In this document: positions 1 through 11,282 of the stretch, piece by piece
Layout: each line of letters begins with the position of its first letter
Position numbering within the stretch: the first letter of the stretch is position 1
Assembly: GCA_027922465.2 (NCBI GenBank)
Contig: BQMF02000011.1
Coordinates: 1,612,001-1,676,000, forward strand
Length of the DNA stretch: 64,000 nt
Direction of reading: 5' to 3'
Source of the DNA: Turritopsis dohrnii
Lineage: Eukaryota > Cnidaria > Hydrozoa > Anthoathecata > Oceaniidae
Made by a program: the position numbers and the translations under genes
Notes under the pieces: model-generated
Databases searched by the model: none
Told to the model about the DNA's origin: nothing
What the model saw: the letters and a program-made list of their open reading frames with translations, nothing else

Positions 1-1045
1 ACATTAGACCGAGAAGTACTAAAATTCCAGTCACGTAAGTTTTCATAACGCCAGCTGACTGTCAAAAAAGATCTTGTCAAATTAATGAAATCCGTAATTT
101 TTACCAAACCTTCAAGCAGAGGTCAGGCCACTTGTGTTATTTTTTTAGAATTGAAAAATTGATGAAAATATTTATGAAAAGAAAAGAATAGAATAATTAT
201 TAAAAATAGACGTAACAATATCGATTACAACTCAAATATTTAAAAACAAAAGTGCATTGTTATGTGAAAGACTTGATATAATATCATCTAGTTGGATACA
301 TAAAAGAATGAATATATTCCCTTTTGTAGTGGCTTGCAGCTGGCGTAACTTGAACAACAATACGGTACTTCGACTCTAAATTGGCAGCTTTTTTTTCACT
401 TTTTTATTTTATGTTTATTTTATGTTTATGTTTTGTTTTTATTTTTGTTATTTTGGGTCAATTTTATCTGAAGGTTTCGTAAGACATCCAGAAAGATCAA
501 TCAATAGGATCCATCCTTTTGACGAAAAACCTCAAACCCAACTCTTGCCTTTCTTTGCCACTTTCTGCATATCGAAATCACAATAGAGACTGAGTTTGAG
601 GTTGGTGTTGAGCATCATTTATGGTTTGTCACAGAGAAATAAATTTATGCTTGCATTCATCGAATAAGTTTACTCTCTGGTCTCTAATAGACGTCCATTG
701 TAATATATGGATATGCCCGAAATATACCATTATTATTATTGTTATTATTATTATTAATGTATTTATCTTTCGTTAATATTGCGTTAAAAAGGTTATTTCA
801 TATTTTAATATATATAACGTTTTAAAAGAAGCTTCTATTTGAAAAGAAAATTGAAAAATTGATTCTACAATTTTCCAACCATTTCCCCGTCTATTACAGA
901 CCAGACAGTATGGTTGCTGAGAAAAGGCTCGATAACTTAGATCATTTGAAAGTTATTGTAAGTCAAAATGGGAAGAGAGAGAACTTCTCCTGAACATAAC
1001 GCCCTGTTCACACTGATGTAATTTCCATTACTTTCAGTAAATGGA
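1..1045. other. No gene recognised; downstream flank of iGluR A
   Basis: A/T-rich DNA downstream of the minus-strand receptor gene. I see no ORF with family resemblance. A short ATT-rich microsatellite lies near 730-755. Around 530-560 is a degenerate fragment of the short GGCAAG/ACGAGGTTG repeat seen elsewhere in the window. Confidence 0.5.
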
Positions 1046-1051
1046 TTTATT
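1046..1051 (-). terminator. Candidate polyadenylation signal of iGluR A
   Basis: AATAAA on the minus strand, about 225 bases past the stop codon of iGluR A. If used, the 3' UTR includes the whole 30-bp minisatellite. Confidence 0.45.
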
Positions 1052-1128
1052 GGATAAAACAGGAACTCTTGAAGGGATGTTTTATACAGTTTTTCTTTAA
1101 CATTAAATAACATTACACAATACGTTAT

Positions 1129-1271
1129 GATATTCTGTGTTTATATACCTATCAATATGGTACTCTGCGTTTGTATACCTATCAATATGGTATTCTGCGT
1201 TTATATACCTATCAATATGGTATTCTGCGTTTATATACCTATCAATATGGTACTCTGCGTTTGTATACCTA
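1129..1271. repeat. 30-bp minisatellite, about 4.7 copies
   Basis: Perfectly phased 30-base units begin at 1141, 1171, 1201 and 1231, with partial units on both sides. Units differ only at two or three positions (TTATATACCT or TTGTATACCT; TACTCTGCGT or TATTCTGCGT). Because 30 is a multiple of three and the unit lacks stops in several frames, it creates repetitive ORFs on both strands that I regard as spurious. It begins four bases beyond the iGluR A stop codon, so it lies in that gene's 3' UTR. Confidence 0.9.
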
Positions 1272-1274
1272 ACG

Positions 1275-4200
1275 TTACTCTTGTTTGTCATCATTTCTGT
1301 GATCAACGCAACTGGAGGGACATAATTTAGACGAGATTTCATCAATCAAACGCACTTTGTTTTGATGATATCTGCTCTCCTCCTGCTCGTTTTTAATGTC
1401 TGATGGTTTTCCTAGTAAACTTTTAATCTTCTTTGATAGATAGTTTCTGAAATACTTGTAATAGAGAAACTCTGGTAAAAGTAAAGGTGCTGAAAGGATC
1501 ATCGTGCTGAATAGAAGAAGGATCAATCCTCCAAAATGGTCGATCGATAGTTTGACTTTCTTTATAACGGACGCTGATGGCTGGCAAATTTCGGGAAACC
1601 ATTTTCTTTGCAATTCTAAGATAGTTTCTGTTTCAATAAATTTCATGATGGCTCGATCGATTAACACCTTGATGTCTAGGCCCTTTTTCAATGCAAACCC
1701 CTGACCAGTCGTGAGCAAAGGGTCTTTGATTAGCCTCAATTCACAGGATTGGTCTTTCGATAAGTAGTAATATAGGAACATGTAGCCACTGATGAAAGCG
1801 TTTAATGACCTTAAACATAACATAATAAACAATAAATGTTATACCTTAGTAGCTAATCAAGGTAGCTGTTTATTTCTATATTTATTTATTGAATATTTTT
1901 TTGATTAACCCTTCAGTTCCTTAACGTACTGTTATCAATGAGAACCCTGTGAAGTTAGTCTTACCACATTTAAAGCCCTTATTTTGGCTACGGGTGCTCT
2001 ACTGATGACACCCGCTCAGCCTCTTCAGACTGATTACTAAAGCTGATTAGTTGTTGTCAGGGTTTAAGCCCATGACCTCAAGGCAATAGATCTTTCCTAA
2101 TTTTTGTTTAAACAGCGTGTTATAGATTAACTTACATGTATGGCCTCATTTTAAAACGTTACTAAGTAACAGTGGTATGTAGTTACTTTGCACAGAAGCG
2201 AGGCGAAACTTTATAGCTGGAGATTAACACTGTGTTTAAACAGAAATTCCGGAAATGTTTTCATACCCGTTTCTGGTTTTCATAAATCCTTCATGTGTGT
2301 TCTTCACATTGTACCTATTCATGAATACACTCATTCGTTTCAAAATATCGGTTTCGCCGTGTTTGAAAAACGTTTCATAACTACTACTCTTCAACGTCCC
2401 AAAACGAAACGTGTCTGTCGGATTTCTCATCTAATGAAATAAGGAAAATTAACTTGTTAGTTGAACTAACGGGGTGTTTATATGGGAACAAATTCAAGTA
2501 TTTGTTCCAGTGGGCAAATTTGTTGAAAAAGTCACTGCAAAGGAATAAAAATGTTCTTCATCGCAGTGACTTTTTGACGATTTTGCCTTTTCCATATGAA
2601 ACACAATCATACAGAAAGGCTTACTCGAACATCTTTGGATCCCTTAAAAGGATTCTTTTCTTGGCTTTGTACACTTTGAGCTGCAAGAACAGCCGTGTAT
2701 GTGGTCACAACTATCACCATTCCAAACGCGAATAATATTGCAGCAAAACGTGCGCCAGGGCGTTTCGGATTAACTCCACCCAAATCACGCTGCAGTGTGA
2801 CGCCTGCAATGTAAGACATACTCTCAAACGTTGGATAATATTTTTGGACGCCCATTCTTTCATCTGCCAAACTCAGTGCATAAATATCGTTCTCAAAGCC
2901 ATAATTTAAAACCATCATCCCCACAATAATTAGCCACAACATCAGCTGAAGTTCTGTTGACAAAGGCGACATAAAATCCCAGTTTATAAATTTCAACTCC
3001 ACGATTTCTGGTTTGAATAGAATGCCCAGATTCTGTTCCATGAAAGGTGCAGTGAAGTCTACGTAATTAGAGCGTTCTTTAGATATGGTCACACTTGCAA
3101 CAGCAATATCTGCTTGTCCTTCATAAACATCACCAAGCATACCATTCCATCGTCCATTTTCAAACGCACCATACTTACCATCTGCTACAATATACATGTC
3201 AATTTCCAGGTTGAGTTCTTCGATAATCTTCTTAAATAAATCTATGACATATCCCACACAACATGTTTGCTCATAATGGATGTTACTGCTGTTGGAAGTT
3301 GATATGATTGGTTTTCGACAGAGCAATCCTGCTTTACACGACCTATGATCTGGTTCGTAAACACTTTTTTCTTCGATAACGTGTGGAGTATCCAAGATGG
3401 TGACGACTCGCAGAAATCTTTTAACGTTCTCACCTGAAAACACGTTCATAGGAATTTGTGACAGCATACTGATATTTACACAAAGTTTAAGTACGTTTGG
3501 AAATAACACAAGACTGACACTTAACAACCTCAGTCACATTTTCAATTGTAAAAGTCGGAATTCAGAAAATATTCCGTAAAATATTAATATTGATAGGGGC
3601 TATACTATAACATACACATAGAAGTACTTTGCGAAAATAGAGTCGCCGATTACGATATTCAAATCTACATGTGTATGCCCTGCTTACCTATTAATTTTTA
3701 AGAGATTGCATCAGTTCTAGATATTATATAAGTTGACACACGAATAATTTGTTTAGACATGGTGCTTTCAGCAAAATATCAGCTTGAATTTTAAGACAAG
3801 AATTTCTTATAAAAAAATCAAGCAAATTTAAAATAAAATCAATCTTACGGGAAGCAGAGCGGAAAATACCCAAAGTGTTGTGATCAATAAACACACGGTC
3901 CTTCTTCATTACTGCTTTTAGACTCAGCCATGTCACGTTGTCCAGGCTATTTTGATAACGTATAGAAAGGATATTTTCATCTCGTAAAGTATGTTCTCCG
4001 TTGTTCAAAACCATATATAGATAAGGCCTCATACATTCTGTAAAGGATCTTGAATTCCTGTAAGTAAAGTTAATATGAACTTTCTGAGAATGGATCTTTT
4101 GAATCAATTCATACCCCGTGGGCAAATTTGTCGAAAAATCTCCGCAAACGAGTGCATTTCTATGAAAATGCTCTTCCACGCAGTGACTTTTTGACGATTT

Positions 4201-6586
4201 TGGCCACTGGGATAGTTCAATCATAAAAATGGCTTCCTATTACATGACATCAATTTAAAAGAAATGAGATTATAAGAAAACAAAATTGAATGAATCCCTA
4301 ATATATAATTACTATAATTAATGGATAAGCCGTCCACGTCCTTTAAGCGGCCCACTGGACAAAACCTCCCATTTTCTGCAATATAAGGAACTTTGTTTCT
4401 AAAATTCATGAATTCACTGTGAGTTTCTCTCTTTCACTTTAAGTCTCTCTTAAACAACATTTTATGTAAACTGTCGAATTCATGTTTTGTTTACACGAAA
4501 CTATACTTGCTATACATTTGTAGAGATTTGTATATGAGTTCCCAGCGGCACATTTGTTAAAAAGTCTCTGTGAAGGAGTGCATTTCTATATGAATACGCA
4601 CACAATTTCAATAAAAATTCTCTCCGTCACAGTGACTTTTTGGCGATTTTGCCGACTGGGTTAGTAGACACTAACTAAACAACTAGAGCAAAAATATTTC
4701 GCAATATGCATAGAACAAAATACCTTTTACAAGAGACCAAGTACTTATCGTAAGTATGGATCAGCATCGGAATTGTCCGGTTCAAGTTCTTGTATGTGCC
4801 AGTGTCTACTTTATGAACGAAATCAAATGTCAGTATTCGCGTCGGTATAGAAGACGAACTAACACCATCATAATAATTAGGTATGATCCATATATGTGAA
4901 GAACTTGATAAACCAAATTCATCTGCTTTTCGAAGCACATCGGATATGTAGTATGTTGAAGCCAACAAAACTATTAATGATACTTCTGATGTTTTCAGTG
5001 AATAGAATTGTTCTGATAAATATTTTTGTTTGGAAGGGTTTGTACTAAAGTGAAGTTTATACAAATTTAACTTCATTTTTCCTTCGTTCTTCTTTTCAAG
5101 AAGATCTTGATAAATATTATTCACAAATTCTTTGGAACAGAAACTCTCGTCAGATATGAAAGCAGCATCTTTAGTCAAAACGCTGTACGTTAACCACATC
5201 ACGACATTCAGATACGTTTTCGTGTAAACTAAACAATCATGATGTGTACCATACTTTAACAGTGCTCCCTGAATTTAAAAGAAATTAGCATAAAATATAA
5301 CGAACCTTTCAAATGATTGGAAATTTTTACAGATCTTTACCGATGTTAAGTCGATGTTACTCTTCACCGACTGGATACATACACAGTCCGTCCAGGCATT
5401 CGCCTGTTTGATCATCACCTGTCATTTAGACTGTGGAAGGAGGAAAAACCATAGCATAATATAATAGAGGATCCCCCGGAGCTTCTTGCCTTTTCGATAT
5501 CAGTATAATCAAAAAGGCAAGAAGCCCTGGGGACGAGGTTGTGGAAAACTTTAATCTTCCTTTGATCATGTTTTGGCGGCATTTAAAATAGCAAAAATTG
5601 TTTTAAAAAGTATTGGCGTGACCAAGTATTGTTATTGTCATGGTAATGTCCGGTCAATTTTGTTGCTAGGATACCTCATACCAAAACTGAACCGCAACAA
5701 TAAGATTTTTATCAACATTTATACCGAACCTAGTTGAGAAATATTCAATATTTTATAATAACTAGAATAAAAAATTACAGATATTTTTCAAAGAATCCAG
5801 TGTAATGTGAATTGTGAATGTACTTTTAAATTACGCGGACACAAGAAAACCGGATGTATCACACCACTTCATATCTTGTGTTCCGATTTACGTGGCTAAT
5901 TATTTTGAAATAATTTTAATTTTAAAATGTTTTCACCCTGTTGTTTGCTCTGACTTCTGTATTCTTCCTCATTTAAAGTTTTCTTAATCAGAAGGTGATC
6001 GTGATTCACAATGAACGCAATGAATAAAACAAAGGTTGTATGCTTGTATGATTATATGAATGTGTGACGCTATTTGTTGAAGGGGAAATTAGAAAAATAT
6101 ACAAGGGAGATGCTAGCTCCATAGCTCTATCACGAAACAATTTTCTGCAGCTTATAGCTCCATGTTCAATTCTGTGTGGACTAAACACTGATCAGAAATT
6201 ATTTTATTTATGATGGCATTCTAAAATTATCATAACAATAGAAACAAAGATAAATAAATAATGAAAAATAATTATCGTGAAATATTCCAACTTACCAGTC
6301 GATGTAGAGAAGTAGAAAATTCAAAGATATTTTCCTTATCGTATGATGGTGTGGTTGCAGTGAACGAAAGTATCACGCCACTTTGGTTGAACATCCACTT
6401 TGTTACGTTCAGCAGATTACTTCGATTCGATACTTTCTGAAATTTCACGTGATAAAGTGAGTTATTTGTTGTGATTGGTCGAACTTGTTTTTCGAATACA
6501 TCGTCGTACAATATGACTCGTTCATCTGATCTCGCGAAATGAAGCAAGCAAAGAACTACCAAAAACCATTCAGGATGCGATTTCAT
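1275..6586 (-). CDS. Ionotropic glutamate receptor, paralog A (6 exons)
   Basis: A ligand-gated cation channel subunit of the plasma membrane. Modelled exons in transcript order are 6296-6586, 4724-5268, about 3849-4057, 2625-3433, 2267-2430 and 1275-1809, giving about 850 aa. The exon 2/3 junction is uncertain; an alternative is exon 3 starting at 4083. Exon 1 has a signal peptide (VVLCLLHFARS) and the start of the amino-terminal domain; exons 2-3 complete it. Exon 4 holds S1 (GYVIDLFKKI, DGKYGAFENGRWNGM, ADIAVA with the ligand-binding Arg in TISKER), M1, a pore loop containing LQRDLGG, and M3 with TYTAVLAAQ in place of the canonical SYTANLAAF. Exon 5 starts S2 (RNPTDTFRFGT). Exon 6 holds the rest of S2, M4 and a polar tail of about 65 residues. 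The acidic S2 residue that normally contacts the ligand amine appears to be Gly. The iGluR family is certain; the subtype (NMDA, AMPA or invertebrate-specific) is not. Confidence 0.9.
2506..2588. mobile_element. Hairpin MITE copy (CCAGTGGGC family), shortened
   Basis: Inverted-repeat element: CCAGTGGGCAAATTTG at one end and CGATTTTGCC at the other, with GTCACTGC and GCAGTGAC further in. It lies in intron 4 of iGluR A, about 37 bases from the exon 4 donor. The right terminus is incomplete. Confidence 0.7.
4114..4212. mobile_element. Hairpin MITE copy (CCAGTGGGC family)
   Basis: Ends read CCCCGTGGGCAAATTTG and TTTTGGCCACTGGGA, with CGCAGTGACTTTTTG inside. It lies in intron 2 of iGluR A, immediately upstream of exon 3 (about 30 bases if that exon starts at 4083), so it may supply part of the acceptor environment. 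Confidence 0.7.
4541..4659. mobile_element. Hairpin MITE copy (CCAGTGGGC family), near full length
   Basis: Ends CCCAGCGGCACATTTG and GGCGATTTTGCCGACTGGG, with the internal CACAGTGACTTTTTGG arm. It lies in intron 2 of iGluR A about 65 bases from the exon 2 donor. Confidence 0.75.
5462..5540. repeat. Short palindromic dispersed repeat (GGCAAG...ACGAGGTTG)
   Basis: A roughly 75-base near-palindrome in which TTCTTGCCTTTTCGATA is mirrored by AAAAAGGCAAGAAGCCC and followed by TGGGGACGAGGTTG. Related pieces occur near 7440, 11820-11905, 31041-31065, 61545-61590, 61760-61798 and 61938-61975. The CCTGGGTTCGAGG variant resembles a tRNA B box, so a SINE origin is possible but unproven. Confidence 0.6.
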
Positions 6587-9500
6587 TTCAACACATAAAA
6601 GTCCTCTAAATTCAGTTTTGAAATCATTTGAAGAAATATTAAAAACAGAACATTGAATATGTAAACATGAAAAAAAAGCAATCCAATAACAGAAAAAAAA
6701 GTAAAAAGAAATTATATTTCTTTTTTCTATTTATTTTCTTTATGTATATAAATAATAGCTGTTAACCCTAATTCTTATTGTCGATATCTCTTAAAAGAAC
6801 ACATGCTTTATACTATCTCCGCAATATCAGCTATATTATTGGAAGAAATATAGAATTGATGTGAACTCCTACAATGGCCCAGGATTGTTACTGCCAATTG
6901 AAAGAACACGGTATATAGGTCTTGGACCGACGTCCGCTTATCGTTGCGATTGGTGGTACACCCCTGTGGAAAATATTTTCTTCTATTTTTGGCCAAATTG
7001 CATTTCGAGTTAATCGAAGTCAAAGGTTTTATCGTGTATTATCGTGTATTATCGAATTTTGAATTTATTCTTAGAGAACTGCTACAGATGGATCGATATT
7101 GTTCACAAAGGCTCAAGGACAACCAAGGATTTCCACGATAACAACACGCAGTAGTGTTTTAAGTAATAAACCATGATGTTTATCGATAATTGTTGGAGTA
7201 GTTTTATCGTGGAAGTGTCAATGATTTATTCGTTTATGTTAGGGAAAATTTTATGATCCATTTATCAAAAATTGATTCGAAGACACTTTTAAACAACTTG
7301 TGGATGGGGAAGAAAACGAAATTATACCAATCAGTCAATTCTCGACGGTCATCATCCAATTGATCGAGTACTGTTTAATTCAGTTTGCGGTGACACTTCT
7401 GGGCATGCGTAAAGTCGTATAAAAACAACCTCGAGAAGAAAAACCAGGCAAAAATCCCTGGGTTCGAGGTTGGTATAAGAAGAAAATTTGAAAAATAACA
7501 GCAGAATGCAAAAACATGATTAACATCTGAATTTCAATTTATATCTAGTGAAAAAATCTTCAACCTCATTTGGATGCGCAGTCTCTGTTTCGTGTGAAAC
7601 TGTAAAACAAGCTTTATTTTTATAGTTTAACAATTCCTCAGGGACACACCTCAAGTTTGTTGCATGTGAAAGTTTTTTTTAGATCAAGCAACAAGAATAA
7701 TGAGACGGGGACATTTTTTTTATTGAGAAGAAATAAATGTAAGCGAAAAAGAATCGCTGTAGTTCTCCATTCTTCTTCGTCAACCTCAATGAAGTGCATC
7801 TTACGAAATGGAAATTTATTAGCTCATACAAACGAGTCAACAGTCTCGATTATGAACGATTACAAATTGAATACATCTAGGGACAACTTCGTACACAGGG
7901 TTTCCTTTTTGATATACAGGACGGCGGTGCGTATATCTGCTGCGATCATACTTACTACTTCAAACACACTTCATATTTAAACAAGAAAGTTGTTCCCGTA
8001 AGTTTGTGCCAGGCCATTTTTCATTTTCCACATTTCATGTAACCATGTGACACCTCTCTTGTGAAGAAAATTCCAAAATCATAATTATTCCAAAATAGTA
8101 GTGGAAGATTTTTTTGTTATGGTAAAGTAATTTGAAAAAGGTAAAAAAATCGAAGAAAACAAACAAAAACTTCGTTCCACTATTCTTCTTCTCTAGATAG
8201 TTTTGAAAATTTTTTTCCAGATGTTGGTCTCAAATTGCTCGCGAAAAGGTTATAACTTTAAAAGTTCCTATGATATTTGTTAGCAAACAAATATGGCAGA
8301 TAATTCGATAACTTGACAATAATAAAACATGAAACATACTCCTACGCATAAATTTAACAGTTAGTCATAAATTATGCAGGAGCCTTTGCCTCGTTTTCAG
8401 GTTAAATAAAAATGGCGTTTGGTTCATTAACACAAATTGATAATGTTGGGTAACTTCCCTAAAAACGGACACTCCATTAAGTGGGCGCCTTTTATCGCCG
8501 GGCGAATTTTATGGGAAATCCTCTTACTGCGCCCTCCATCAAGCGAACAGTCCCGCAGGAACATTTTGACACTGAAAATTAACTTTGTAAAGAGAACACA
8601 CGAGTTGCTTTTTACAAAAAAAAAAAGAAGAAATTTACAATTTCTTATTTTGTTTACTTGCACACAATCATTTACAATAAACACTTACTTTTTTAAGAAC
8701 ATTTTTATAAGATCCCGAGCCTCGAGTTTGGCCATAAAATAAGAACAAAATAAAAACAAATGGTTCAAATCAATGTTCCAAAAATTAAGAACAGAACAAT
8801 TAAGACTAAATTTTCTTGTAAAATAAGAACAATTTATGATATCAAACATCTCCCAAGCTGCCAATACATGTTTTGTGTTTGTCCGTCTATCACCTTCAAA
8901 TATGCGATATAAATTAATGATGGAGCGATTTACGGCCTGCTTAAAACTTGCGCACTCACATTGGGATAGTAATGACTAGCAACTTGGTTCAGTACCGCCC
9001 TGCATTACAAATTAATTCGAATCTTCAAGATGGAAACAAGAACTAAGTTGTCTTTAAAAAGATTTATTTTTATTTTATCGGAAGTTCCGAAAATAAGAAC
9101 AAAATGAAGCTGAAATCTGAAGCTGTGTTCTTACAGCTAAGAACAAAATAAGGACAATTCAAGCTGAAAATGAATCAGAAAATAACAACTTATTAACCAA
9201 AGAAGGAGACGGTTGGTTATACAATTTCTACAAGGTTCTTTTATAAATAAAGTTGATCTACATCATAGCTGGCTCATTCACGTTGTAAGGGAAGCCTCGT
9301 GGTCAGACGGTAGCCATTTATATAAGGTTGTGTATTTTACAGAACGCAGAATACCAAAAACATAGTAGACAGAACGACCCGACGGGCGGACGCCTTTGTT
9401 CAATATTTACAGCCAGCCTCAGGTCAAATTTTACTGGTTTTTTTTAAAAAAATATTATTTCTCAATATATTTGCTCTCGACCACCTTTACTCGATAAAGT

Positions 9501-9690
9501 TTTACAATTTTTCCATCCGCATGAACAATGAAGAAATACACAAATATCTTCTGAAGGCAGAAATATAAATCGTGAAAAACGAGATGAAAATGCGAAAGAA
9601 ATATTTTTTATAGTTGGTTGCTATGTAAATGAAAGAAACTTTCTTCTCGCATTTTACCAAAAACACTGTAATTGCCGGAGACAGTGTTTA
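6587..9690. other. Intergenic DNA between iGluR A and iGluR B; no gene recognised
   Basis: Upstream flank of iGluR A. The ORFs here are short, lack family motifs and overlap low-complexity A/T tracts. Between about 8735 and 9185 a motif like AATAAGAACAAAAT recurs several times in both orientations, suggesting remnants of a small inverted-repeat element. No promoter is recognisable by eye. Confidence 0.45.
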
Positions 9691-10910
9691 TTGCCCCCGC
9701 AGCGAGCGTAAGCGAGCGAGGAGGCATAGTAGTTTCACGAGATAGGCGAATGTCAGTTTCCGATTTTGTTCATCATCATCATCATCATCATCATCTTCAT
9801 CCTCCAACTTTCGTGTTGACGTTACACGGTGGAATACAATTATTAGCTGACCGTTTCAAAGCATGGTACTGTAAGTGGGAGAGACAGAATGTTTTTTCGT
9901 ATCTCTTTCCTAATTTATTATTGTATTATACTATGTTATTTAGGAAGATCGTATGCTAAAATTGCTTGGACATTTTTCGTGTTACTTTTGTGTTGTTTTA
10001 GTGAAGTGAACGACAAGGATTTTGAAGCACAGCTTGAAATCTGAAATTTTGCCAACCATACGTTTTATTATTGTATATATATATATGTTTTAGCTCTAAA
10101 TATTTCATTCAATAAACTTTGTTCAACGCACTAATTTTTGGCAAAGATTTTAATTGGATTTCTGTGTATGCAAGAAAGCTATATTACAAATTGTCTTTCT
10201 TCGTGTTTTTCTATTTTAACTGTCCTCCTCGCGCCAAACCTAATCATACTTGTGTGTGATCATGATCAGTAAAAGCTTTTTACATTTTCTTGTTGTTTTT
10301 TTTTATAAACATTGGCTACTTTTTGTTTTGAATCAAAGTTTAAAACGCAGATTTCTAATGGATTTTTTGCTTTGATTTTTTTTTAAAAAAAGTTTGTTTT
10401 TTTTCTTTTGGCTCTTACAGAATTTCTTTAACAAATCTTGTTTTGATTATAAAATACATATCCATGGTTTCAGTTCACACATTTCTTTTGTTTGTAGCAA
10501 ATACTTTCTGATATTACTTGTTAAGCCTTTATTACACTTTTTGAAAGGTATATTAGCATCAATAAAAAAAAAGTTATCCTAAAGAAAGTTTAGCTCAATT
10601 ACAACGTAAGTGAAAAACCGTGAAGACCATCCGTCAAGGAGTTTTCAAATCTGATCTCCCATTTCGAAATGATCATGCTCACAATTCTTCTTGTTTTTAT
10701 TGTGTTTAGTTTATACAATGTTAACAAAAGTTTATGTATATATTTGTTTCTGTGTAAAGATTTGCAAAAACATTCATCTGAATTTTTTTGAGTTTTCGGA
10801 CAAAAATTTGTTTTTGTTTCCGTTGTATAGCTTGCAATGTATAGCTTGCTGTGTGTACACATTGGAATGCTTGAGCGCGGGGGCATTTTTTAGCTAAAGC
10901 TACATGCTAG
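9691..10910 (+). mobile_element. Helitron-like non-autonomous element, family 2, copy 1
   Basis: Starts TTGCCCCCGCAGCGAGCG and ends with a TAGCT-AA-AGCTA hairpin followed by CATG and CTAG, then a flanking T. Terminal hairpin, CTAG end and T flank are the Helitron 3' signature. The 5' TTGCCCCCGC is mirrored by GCGGGGGCA just before the hairpin, a subterminal inverted repeat typical of Helentron/HINE elements. A CAT microsatellite lies near 9770-9796. A closely similar copy is at 53410-54412. No replication protein is encoded, so the element is non-autonomous. Confidence 0.65.
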
Positions 10911-11089
10911 TTTTTATTTTTGTCAACAAAATTATAGGAAAACCACCCTATGTTTTAATATGGTTTAATACATTTTCTCTCTGTCTTGTTTACTGTCTCT
11001 AAAAAATTCCACCCTCGAATTTCTTTCGGGTTTCCAAATTTCTTTATATCCTTATTTTAATAGACCTTTGCAGTTCATCGAAAACAGTG

Positions 11090-11147
11090 CACTGGGCTAA
11101 ATCGTCAAAAAGTCACTGCAGTGAAGAGCATTTTTATTGAAATTAGT
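11090..11147. mobile_element. Hairpin MITE fragment
   Basis: One arm of the hairpin MITE family: CACTGGGCTAAATCGTC followed by AAAAAGTCACTGCAGTG and the GAGCATTT interior. It lies downstream of the iGluR B stop codon, just past the candidate polyadenylation signal. Confidence 0.55.
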
Positions 11148-11166
11148 GTGAGTCCTTTCTATTTCC

Positions 11167-11172
11167 TTTATT
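11167..11172 (-). terminator. Candidate polyadenylation signal of iGluR B
   Basis: AATAAA on the minus strand about 111 bases beyond the iGluR B stop codon. Confidence 0.5.
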
Positions 11173-11282
11173 GGAGATGTCCGAATCATTCATCCGTTTT
11201 CTTTGCAGATGGCTGCTAGTACGCATACTTCTGAAATTTTGTATTGAATGTTTTGATTTTTGTTAAATTCATAGTTTCATTA

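Noticed and set aside
1127..1345. Overlapping repetitive ORFs on both strands (YINAEYHIDR and IPINMVFCV type)
   Set aside because: They are translations of the 30-bp minisatellite, whose length is a multiple of three. No codon bias or start context supports coding.
9672..9959. ORF with a polyhistidine run
   Set aside because: The His run is the CAT microsatellite of a non-coding Helitron-like copy; the other copy at 53410 does not preserve the frame.
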